From Thalassia testudinum (taxonomy: Eukaryota; Streptophyta; Magnoliopsida; Alismatales; Hydrocharitaceae), in NCBI GenBank assembly GCA_037157565.1, contig JAZHRO010000063.1, positions 11,390,001-11,454,000 of the forward strand: 64,000 bases of DNA, in the 5' to 3' direction. Positions 55,752 through 64,000 of this stretch are shown here, one piece after another. Below the pieces are notes generated by a model. The model made no database searches. It was not told the DNA's origin and saw only the letters and a program-made list of their open reading frames with translations. A program made the translations under genes and the position numbers. Each line of letters starts with the position of its first letter. Position 1 is the first letter of the stretch.

Positions 55752-57245
55752 TTTTAGCAAACAAAGTAGATTGGTAGGACGAGGAAGAAAGAGGCGATGA
55801 AAAGAATTGCCTAGGTCTCCTTGGGGTAGGTTCTCAAGGACCAACAAGTTTAGGTCTTAATGACCTTCTCCCTCACATGCACTAGCTACAAGGGCTAGTG
55901 AAGACGAGTACACAGGGCAAAAGCCTTGTAATCCAAATATAGTCCTTTAGTTAAGTGACCTGATTTTAAAATTTAAGTTCGGATTTAGTGAATTTGAGGA
56001 GTTCAACTTGTTATTAAATTGGGCAAATGTGGAATAACAAGCACAGGTTAAGATTTTTTTCTTTCAATTAACCCTAACTCCTAATTGGAATGGACCTAAG
56101 GCAATTTACCTAAGTTATAAAATGAATTGATTTTAATAGTAGGTGAGGTGGTCGACCAAGCAAGCAATCCTTACCTATTAGGCAATTGACTCAATTAAGT
56201 CCCCAAAACAAGTCAAGTGGGTCTCTAAAATAATCAAAACCCTAAAGTTATCAACCTAGGGTTTTTGCCACCTCTAAAAAGCAATAAACAGACCCAATCA
56301 CTGACTTGGGATGGCTCTCCAAGTCAAGTTAGGAATCCAAACAATGTGAAATTTGGAGAGTAGATTCCTTTTTTAATTGAATTTCTAGAGAGTATTTTTG
56401 TTATATTTGTACTATTTCAGGTGAATTGATATAGATTTTAGAGTGGATGGGGGTCAAATAGGGCAGACAGATCCCTTGTCAGTATTTCAACTTGAAATAA
56501 TATTAATACTAATCAAAAAAATCTTGAAAAATTAATGAAAAAAACTGACTTCACTAGCTTTCAAATCGCCTTTATTTCCGTTTAATTGGATTTGTACAAT
56601 GGTCGGAATAAATCTCCAAAGATGCATGAAGTCAGATTTTAATCCAGGTTGGCCCAAGTTCACTGTGAGAATTTTTAAAATTTGCACAATGCAAATTTTA
56701 TCAAATGAAAGTTGGCTTTGAAATCTAGTTTGAAAAGCTACGTTTAGATTGAATTTTAGATTTTTTTTAGCGGTAAATATTTGGCAATTGAATTTTTAAT
56801 TCGTTGAGAAAATACTGGTTGAATTTCTAAAGAGAGTAAGGGGGGTTTTCAAAGTGTTTTTTGAAAAAAAAAAAACTCCTCACTAAAATCTTTACTTTTT
56901 GAAAAAATTAAAGTTGAAAATTTTACATTTAATTTTTCAAAAAGTTTTTATCTTTTTTTCTCAAAATAGAAACCTAGCAACCAAAACTTAAAGACAAAGT
57001 TCTAAAAAAAAATTTTTTCAAAGATTTTGCTTTTCTTTTTTAGCAAACAAATAAACAAACTATCCTAAAATTCAAAAATAAACCCAAAGTACTAAGAACT
57101 AAAAATGCACCTAACTAAGAATAGTGGTGTACCTAAATTTCTTTTTTTACACTATGCTCAATGTGTGCGCAAATTTGCACTCGGGTTCCTTCACACCAAA
57201 AAATGCAAGCAAACAAAATATGTCATAAATCAGGTTCGCCATGCC
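55752..57245 (-). other. Untranslated leader of element J
   Basis: AT-rich, with A- and T-runs and no coding signal. It lies between the gag start and a degenerate PBS. Confidence 0.55.
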
Positions 57246-57263
57246 TCCCCAGCAAGGACTCTA
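57246..57263 (-). other. Degenerate primer binding site of element J
   Basis: The minus-strand sequence matches the Asp-type PBS at 13 of 18 positions, preceded by TGCCTCCCC (plus view), the extension also seen in C and D. Confidence 0.55.
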
Positions 57264-57883
57264 TTTATTAGGTTTAAAATATGCACAAAATCAGAAAATG
57301 TCGTAGTATAGGGTGCAAATAATCCTAAACAAAAATAACAAAACTCAAAGCCCAAAGGTGTGTCCCGGTCGATCTCTGGGAGGCGATAAGTTGCGAAAAT
57401 GATTTTGATTTTTACTATTTTTTCTTGCTTACAATTAAGACTAACCTAAATCTAAATAAAGAAACCTAAAACTTATCCTAAAATCTAGAGATGGTGGCTA
57501 ATCTCTTGCACTTGAAACTCCCCCATCGCTCTCTCTAAATGAACGATCATGGTGTAGCGAAGATAAATATAAAATGTTTAGGAGTAGCTCTCATCATGAA
57601 ATTTGCGGATTACGTGAGTGATATCTATAACTGCTTCATTTACTTGAGCAGAGGCTGCCATCTAACTTTTTTTTGAATTTTTGTTTTATGATTTTTTTTG
57701 AGTTTCTAAATGTAAAATCGATTCCTAAAAATGACTAACCTAACAACATAAATTAATTAACTAATTAACCTAATCTAACTAGTGGGCTTGTGATATGATT
57801 ATCTGTGGTGATTAGGAAGCAAATTGAATAACACGAGATAAAATTATCACAACGTAGAATTGGACTAGATAAATTTGTATTGC
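57264..57883 (-). repeat. 5' LTR remnant of element J
   Basis: About 620 bases between the PBS and the F-type sequence Y. It contains GTGTCCCGGTCGATCTCTGG, which lies at the same distance from the PBS as GTGTCGATCTCAGGGAGGCG in LTR D, so it is the U5/R part of an LTR. The outer end is not clear. Confidence 0.5.
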
Positions 57884-58841
57884 ACGGAGGGAGGAGGCAT
57901 GTCGAACCTTGATCGTACATTGTGGATCGCACGTCGCTTCGCGCGTGCATTACGCATGGAGAAGGGGCACTTGCTCTCAACTATTTGATTGCGAATGGAT
58001 GGCCAAGATCATGCACGGTTCGCCTTCATATCACGCCAACGGCTCCACGTACGATCACACGTGAAATAGCACATGATCGAGCGCGTGGGCGCAGTGCCCA
58101 CATCTAGCGCACCTAATTGCACCTCATGGCCACATCGCGACCGCCCAATCTTGATCTCGTGATCGATTTCGCATGCTCGCATCTTCAGTGGATTAACTCT
58201 GCTCGCAGAGGCTCAAACCGTGCCCTCATCTCTTCGTCAGAGCACTCGACTAACGCGCCACGCCATCAACATGGTAGCATTTGTGAATTCCATCCACGTG
58301 CTATTAGCCATTGGATGGAAATCCGACAGAGATTGAGGGGCACGGATGAAGAAGAGGAAGTCTAATGGCTTGTGTGGCACCACGTGGCACCATCTGGGCC
58401 ATCCATTTTCCAATGCTTGTAGATGGTGACACGGATGTAGGATTAGGTCAATTTTCGCGTCGTTGGGCTGTGATTGTTGATCCAAACCCATCCGTGCAGT
58501 TGGATTTGTCGTCTAAGGTACGGATTTTACACCACCTTGCTCCTTTACCTCTGATCTTTCTCGGATTGCATCTAATGCTACGGAGGTCCAATCAGGGTGA
58601 TCTCGGAGTCGTTGAACTCTTATAGTCGCCCTGATCACATCCATATGGTTGGATCTCAAATCCGAGGCCCTGAAATGATATCACCCTGTTCCCTAGCCAC
58701 AAAAAGGGAAATTACTATACAATTTGTAAAATTTAACCTAAATGCATGATGGCGCATGTTATGCAATATTTACAATACATGATGCTTCTATAAGAACATG
58801 TATAAATAGACATTTTAGGCTAATTAGATGTATGCATATCA
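57884..58841 (-). repeat. F-type LTR piece Y: truncated 3' LTR of element H
   Basis: Plus view ends ATGTATGCATATCA at 58841, the TGATATGCATACATC start of an F-type LTR, preceded on the minus strand by the PPT ATAGGCATGGGAGTG (58856-58842). It aligns with the reverse complement of F1/F2 in their 5' half and with X at 55150-55616. The part with TATA and U5 is missing (cut at about 57884 beside the J LTR). Confidence 0.72.
58210..58260 (-). other. tRNA-like block in LTR piece Y
   Basis: Minus strand: A box TGGCGCGTTAGTCG (58260-58247) and B box GGTTTGAGCC (58219-58210, probably GGTTCGAGCC before CpG decay), 41 bases apart, in sense orientation. Confidence 0.58.
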
Positions 58842-60051
58842 CACTCCCATGCCTATCTTTTGCTATTTCCTAGCAAAACTATAAGTTATTTATAAATAGA
58901 ATTAGGATCAAACTACTTGGGCAATAATTATTTTTCACCACTAAGAAATTTCTACTAAGGCCTGAACTACAGAGACACAATAGTGCCTGAGTGTCGGCCA
59001 AAATGCAAACCGCCCAAGCCCTCACCTTATTCAAAAGTAAAGCATATTTTTCTTTTTCTTCTTTTCTCTTTTTTTTTTTTTGGGTGTTTGAGTTTAGAGT
59101 TTTGGAGCAGCTTTCTACCTCTATCCAACCTACCCAAGACTTGAAAAGAGCTCTAAGTGCTAAGGATCTTTTTATGTGAATGTGATAGACTCACTGATCA
59201 GCAATCAGAGAGGACTTCAGGTTTCTACGCCCCTAGGTGACCTTTGAAAGAAATTCTTCCTAAAGGTGTATCTATTCGACTAGTAGCTTTCTCCTTACTC
59301 TTATTTTTATGGGGTCAACACAAGGGCGAACCCATTGTATATCTCCCTGGCTTATTCTACTTCCCTGCTTCTTCCTAAGTGTTTAAGAATTATATGCGAA
59401 TTTCGTGAGCTGGGTTCTAGACAACCGGTTAATGGGTTATGATGTGCATACATCTGAATAGCCAAAAATGTCTATTAATGCATATTCTTAGTACCATATT
59501 AGCATCATGCATTGTAAATATTGCATAACATGCATAATCATTCATTTAGGTCAAATTGTACAAATTGTATAGTAATTGTCTCCTTTTATGGCCAAAGACA
59601 GGGCAACTTTTAATCAGGGCTTCGAACAAAAGATCCAACCATACGGATTTGATCAAGGCAATGACTGGAGTCCAACGACTCCAAGTTTGCCCCGATCGGA
59701 CATCTGTAGCACCAGATATAGTCCAACAAAGCTCAAAAATCAAGGGCCAAAATGGTATCAATCCGCACTTCAGATGACAAATTTGATTGCACGGATGGGT
59801 TTAGATCGACGATCGCAGCCTAACGATGTGAAAATCAGTCCAATCCAACATCCATGACACCATCTACAACACAAAGAAGATGGATGGTCAAGATGGTACC
59901 ACGTGGCACCATCCCAACCATCCGCACCTGGCCGCACCCCTCCGCTCAACTCCTGAAGGATCGTGTGATGTGAGATCTCGGCCGTTGGATGAAGATCCAA
60001 CGGCCAAGATTGACTGAGCACAAAAGCAGCGTCACACCTCAAACCATTGCG

Positions 60052-60100
60052 TAGTGTAGTGGTTAAGGTGCTGCTCGTGCAAGGAGCACGAGTTCGAGCC
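60052..60100 (+). other. tRNA-like block in LTR F2
   Basis: A box TAGTGTAGTGG (60052-60062) followed by TTAAGGTG, and B box GAGTTCGAGCC (60090-60100), 38 bases apart, in sense orientation 366 bases before the TATA box. Confidence 0.62.
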
Positions 60101-60372
60101 ACCCCCGGTGCACTTCTCCTCGCATGGATGCGCGCGATCTCGATCGCCCGATCAGCTGCGAATGGCCCAGATCATCCAATCGGGTGCACATGCGATTGGA
60201 CGCCTAGTTTCATGCTTGATCTCACACGCGAGTGCACGAAGCTGAAGCGGGCGAGGAGTGATCTGAGTCGTCCGATCTCACGATCGAACGGCTGAGACTG
60301 CTTGGACGTGCGTGTGCATTAAGCGTGCGGGAGAGGAGGAGACAGCAGGTGCACATGGGGCTGCAACAACGT

Positions 60373-60412
60373 GGGGTCTTTAGTGACGCTTAAATCCGTC
60401 ACTAAAGACCCC
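60373..60412 (+). repeat. Perfect 16-bp hairpin upstream of TATA in LTR F2
   Basis: GGGGTCTTTAGTGACG (60373-60388) and CGTCACTAAAGACCCC (60397-60412) pair fully across an 8-base loop. A decayed form is in F1 (about 31195-31226), and LTR D has TTTAGCGAC/GTCGCTAAA at the corresponding place. Confidence 0.9.
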
Positions 60413-60465
60413 CTCATTTAATGTTTTTGAATATGTAATGTCCAAATTACCCTTAATCCTTGCAA

Positions 60466-60475
60466 CTATAAAAGG
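60466..60475 (+). promoter_or_regulatory. TATA box of LTR F2
   Basis: CTATAAAAGG, 54 bases after the hairpin. The same word and the same downstream TC-rich stretch are found in F1. Confidence 0.75.
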
Positions 60476-61990
60476 AGACCCCTACCCTACGAAATTCTCA
60501 TCCCTTCTTCTCTTCTCTCACCCCCTCCAAAGCTCTAAGAGCTTGTCCCAAACCTAGGATGCTCCTCTAGAGTAAAAATTAGAAAATTTCCACCTTCTCC
60601 CCCCTTCGTGGAGTATCCCGCAGTTGTCCTCTCACTCCATTTGGGAAGCAAATCCCGCGACAACGATGATGTCCTGCCTCGCCCCCGGTTCCACCCGCTT
60701 TGTCCTCCTTCTTCCAGGTGTCGCTCCGTTCGGCTCGTTTTCCAAGCAATCGTCGAGGAGAATACTTCTCTCTCCATTCTCTTTACCACTTTCTTGAGTA
60801 GATTTACTGCTTTCTAGCGTAGATTTCCTGCTTTGTAGTTGTAATGATTAGTGTAATGAACAGCATTTGATGATGAAATCCATGTTTATTCTACCTCTTT
60901 TTTGTCTTTATTTGTAATATTCTCTCTCTCTTCTATTTATTATTTGTTAAATAGATAGCTAGTTTTCGACCAGCTAATCTATTTAGTGATAAATAAAAAA
61001 ATGCGTATTTGTAATCAAACGTCTACCTCCTTGTATTCAACTCGGAATTTCTTTACGAATTTCTGTTAAATTTTATCCGTTGATGGATTGCTTCGCAAAT
61101 CGAACTACAACGACAGGTTTTCAAATCCAACTCCAATCGCGTAGTTTTCCACTCCAACAGGCTGTTACCCACAGTAACTTGCCAACTATACTCCTACGGT
61201 GAAGTGTGGCTTTTTTTTTTTTTTCTTCTTTTCAATTTCTCATATTTCTTTTTCCTTTTGGATATTTTTCTATTTTTCCTTTTTTATTTTTTTTTAATTA
61301 GGTGGCTCCCTGATCTAAGATTTACCTAAAGGTAACAAAAAGAGAATGGTCGTGTGGCTGGGTTTTGGACAACCAGCCAATGGGCCGTTACCCACGATAA
61401 CTTGCCAGTCATACCACCCTAAAAGGTTCATTAGCTACTCAATTTCCCTTAAAATCGTCGAATAGTGAGTCAGTGCAAAGAGTGTGTAGATGCTTAGACT
61501 ATAAGTTCCCTCAAATCAGAGGGTTGGTTGATAAGTCGTGTACTTATCACCCCAACTTATTAACCAATTAGAAATGAATTCAAAATGGCGAGGACTCGAG
61601 AAAGAAGTCCACATTTTAATGGACACCCGGGCTGATTAAGCCCGAATACCTGAAGGGTCTAAGTGTTCAGGTCCTACTGTATTATTTCCTAAGGTTGAAA
61701 AACTCTAATGCCCAAGTTCACTTTTCTTAATTCAATTTTTTTTATTTTGAAAGAGAGAGAAAAATAAAGAAAATTTACAAGAAATCCACAGAGCTGACAA
61801 TATGATTCAGAAATGAATCCATCCCCTATGCCTAGCTCATGTAATGTCCTCATTGAAAATAAACAACATGAGAAAAGGGTAGAATGGGAAAAATATCACT
61901 TGTATTCCATGATGCTCTGGTCAGCTTTGAGTCAGACTGTACAAATGCTGAGTTTAATGCCATCAACTATGCGGGGACCAGCCAAAGAAG

Positions 61991-62612
61991 TCAAATCAAG
62001 GTCAAAGCAACCTTGTCTGAGACAGGTTCTAGAATAACGCAGTCAACATAAGGTTTCAGATGTTGTCCGTTGACCTTCAAAGAATTACCCATCTTTGGGT
62101 CAGAAATCTCAATGGCCCAATTTAGGAATATCCGATCAATGATGAACGGGCCATTCCACTTTGACCTAAGCTTGACGGGAAGGAGCTTAAGTCGAGAATC
62201 AAAGAGCCAGACCTTCTGGTTCGGCTCAAAGCTCTTGTGTGAAATCAGCTAGTCATGGAGAGCTTTGGTCTTAGCCTTATAGATCTTGGCATTCTCGTAT
62301 GCATCATTTCTAAGCTCCTCCAACTCATGTAATTGGAGTTCCCTGGTCTTTCCAACTAAACTTAAGTCAAAGTTGCATTTATTAATTTCCTAGAATGCTT
62401 GATGTTCAATCTCTACGGGTAAATGGCAAGCCTTACCATACACCAAACGAAACGGTGACATGCCGATAGGCATTTTGTACACCGTACGATAGGCCCAAAG
62501 AGTGTCGTCAAGCTTTTGAGTCCAATCTTTCCTATCAAGCCTAACCATTTTTTGCAGGATGTTCTTGATCTCCCAATTGGAGATCTTGACCTGTCCATTC
62601 GTCTAGGGGTGG
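61991..62612 (-). pseudogene. Integrase C-terminal half of element H
   Basis: Reading minus from 62612: [20 protein letters not shown] with the catalytic Glu in WEIKN. Then [38 protein letters not shown], a helical stretch [19 protein letters not shown], then KLRSKWNGPFIIDRIF and VNGQHLKPYV. It ends at a stop near 61991. Stops occur after HQAF and HD. The zinc finger and first Asp lie beyond LTR G2. Better preserved than the integrase of C. Confidence 0.85.
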
Positions 62613-64000
62613 TGTTATGAACGCGTGCCCCAGACGTCTTAAAAGACGTCTGGGAGGTGGGCCAGACGTCGAACCAGATGTCTAGAATCACTTCCAGACG
62701 TCTGGGATCGTTGCCAGACGTCTGTAAATCTGTTATCTTTGACACGCGCCGGTCGTCTGCGTGCCTGAGCGCGCAAACCCGCATATTCGCTTATTCCTTC
62801 CTCCTGCGGCTGCAGATTCCCTGCCGCGCTCCTTCTCTCTCCTCCTCGCGCGGCCTTAAAAGGCCACGCGCTCTTCCGTCACCACCACCTCCTTCCTCTT
62901 CTCCTTCAGCCAGTGAGCGTGAGAGCGAGCGCGAGGTTGCAGCGGCAGCGGTGGCCGCAGTGATCGCGGAGGAGGTGCTGCGTGCGAGAGCGGCGCTCAG
63001 CCGTGAGGGCGAGCTCGCCGGGGCTGCCAGGGCCGGCCGGCGGGGAGCGTAGCGGGCACGGGGCGACGCGGGGGGGACTACTGCGGTCTGAGTAGCAGGT
63101 GCACGAGGTGCGACGAGGCGCGGCGTCGCGAGCGGAGGGCGAGTCGCGGCCTGATTCTGGAAACATTTCCAGAATCAGACGTCTGGGATGATAGCCAGAC
63201 GGTGGGGGCAACGTCTGGAAGACCATCTAGACGTCTGAAAGGTGAGTTCTTCCGTCTTCTTCCTTCCTGTCGACTGACCGTACTGAGAGAGAGAGTTGGG
63301 TGCGCGCAGGCTCGGTGATTCGCCATCCAACGCGAATCAGACGTCTGGCTGTAGTACCAGACAGCGGGAGCGACCTCCAGACATCCGGGGTGACCATCGG
63401 ACATCTGGGAACTAGGCCAGACGTCCCCGCGGGCTTCTGGACGTCTGAGAAACCACGCAGAACAAGGTAATTCTCTGATCCACTTTTTAAGACGTCTGGA
63501 AGAAGTTCCAGACGTCTGATTTTGCACAGTGTCGTCGTTTTCGACCCGTTGAGGGCCCGTTCGGGTTCCGTTTTCCGCATTTTGAGTTGCGTTCCTTCCG
63601 GAATTAAATCCTCTACCCGTCTACAGTAGCTATACACTGTTTTGAGACACTCCTTGTGTTTGATCCTTGTGATAGGACCTCGTTCCATTGCAGTCTTGGG
63701 GGTCGCGGAGGCACGCGGGATTCCCGATCACGCCCCCATTACTTCCGTCGTACCTGGTAGAGTGGCTTTTAAGTATAACCTGTTAAATTGTGGAATCATA
63801 AATAGAACCTAGGACATTGCATGAATCCTAGGAATGAAAAACAGATTGAATGATAGATCCTAGGTGTTGCATGAATCCTAGGGCTGGAAATTTAGATTGT
63901 ATGATAGATCCTAGGATACGGCATGAATCCTAGGATGAGAAAACTAGTGGAACAGATGAATACTGCAGTCTTGGAAAAATGGAAAGGAACAAATGGAAAA
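62613..64000 (-). mobile_element. LTR of family G (G2), cut by the window end
   Basis: Plus view starts TGTTATGAACGCGTGCCCCA, the reverse complement of the end of G1. AGACGTCTGG clusters lie at 62630-62725 and 63175-63520, and the CCTAGGATTCATGC array at 63795-63940. It is inserted in the integrase of H with GGTGG directly before it; the other flank is outside the window. Minus-strand frames at 63078-63527 and 63227-63688 correspond to the 188-codon frame of G1. Confidence 0.82.

Larger units (their letters stand above)
48655..57883 (-). mobile_element. Element J: truncated Athila-like retrotransposon, split by nested LTRs
   Basis: Minus-strand order: 5' LTR piece (57883-57264), PBS, leader, gag start (55751), an F-type LTR insertion (52053-55616), gag C-part, protease, RT and RNase H, breaking off at 48655. 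A GATGC repeat at 52048-52052 and 55617-55621 may be the target duplication of the inserted LTR, and gag on the two sides is in the same frame. Integrase and the 3' LTR are absent. It has many stops. Confidence 0.7.
59440..61159 (+). mobile_element. Solo LTR F2 (family F, 1720 bp)
   Basis: It starts TGATGTGCATACATC and ends CACTCCAACA. Flanks GGTTA and GGCTG are an imperfect 5-bp pair, and the tandem unit of H is continuous across the insertion. It is inserted in the opposite orientation to H. It contains the tRNA-like block (60052-60100), an ATCTCGGCCGTTGGAT palindrome (59975-60010), a 16-bp perfect hairpin (60373-60412) and a TATA box (60466-60475). Confidence 0.82.
58842..61990 (-). other. 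3' noncoding region of element H (split by F2)
   Basis: Counting from integrase: the motif at 61855-61822 (AATGAGGACATTACATGAGC...GCATAGGGG), a T-run, the unit at 61421-61359, a second unit split by F2 (61203-61160 and 59439-59408), and sequence with GGCCGACACTCAGGC (near 58985) to the PPT. It runs parallel to 41820-43020 of element D. Confidence 0.72.
58842..62612 (-). mobile_element. Element H: 3' part of an Athila-like retrotransposon
   Basis: Minus order: the second half of integrase (62612-61991), the GAGGACATT...GCATAGGGG motif, tandem 3' units and a PPT at 58856-58842, then the F-type 3' LTR (Y). It is broken at 62613 by LTR G2, so the rest of pol would lie beyond the window. It contains solo LTR F2 (59440-61159). 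Its 3' block is shared with the non-autonomous element D. Confidence 0.78.

Overview
The window is plant nuclear DNA, almost certainly a heterochromatic or intergenic block of a large seed-plant genome. I cannot name the species. No host gene, rRNA, CRISPR or prokaryotic operon is visible. Nearly everything recognisable is a transposable element: Athila/Tat-type Ty3-gypsy LTR retrotransposons with very long LTRs (1.4-2.7 kb) and an Asp-tRNA-type primer binding site, a FAR1-type Mutator-like (MULE) transposon, a CACTA (En/Spm) end and a LINE tail. All coding regions but one are broken by stops or frameshifts.

Layout. 1-1962 is AT-rich unassigned DNA. 2000-8107 is element A (minus strand: 5' LTR, PBS, gag, start of protease). 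8986-10260 looks like a CACTA 3' end. 10261-14097 is part of a MULE, with a decayed Ulp1-like (C48) gene on + convergent to a FAR1/FHY3-like transposase on -. The transposase is split in frame by element C (14098-38712, +, TSD CTTGC). C is an Athila-like element that itself carries four later insertions: E (20863-30026, non-autonomous, TSD CTACT), solo LTR F1 (30228-32005, TSD AGACT), solo LTR G1 (32666-35357, TSD AGTGT) and the copies nested in their own context. The MULE resumes at 38713 and carries a 5'-truncated LINE (39488-40186) and element D (40413-47391, -, TSD GACCC). 48655-57883 is element J (-; LTR, PBS, gag, protease, RT, RNase H), split by an F-type LTR piece (X) that itself holds a solo A-family LTR (52586-54870, TSD GCGAG). 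57884-62612 is the 3' half of element H (-; integrase end, 3' noncoding, truncated F-type LTR), with solo LTR F2 inside. 62613-64000 is a second G-family LTR running off the window.

Most interesting. (1) D is a very young, pol-less LTR element: its two 1407-bp LTRs differ at about five sites, and it holds one intact 471-codon reading frame of unknown function. E is an older pol-less element with a decayed acidic reading frame. (2) Each pol-less element shares a distinctive 3' noncoding block (tandem ~40-60 bp units plus a GAGGACATTG...GGGGGG motif) with a pol-bearing element: E with C, and D with H. This suggests helper/passenger pairs. (3) All D- and F-type LTRs carry, in sense orientation, a tRNA-like block with A- and B-box Pol III promoter motifs about 40 bp apart. 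Where the TATA box is visible it lies about 370-430 bp downstream, and strong hairpins lie around both. This LTR architecture is my main candidate for something undescribed.
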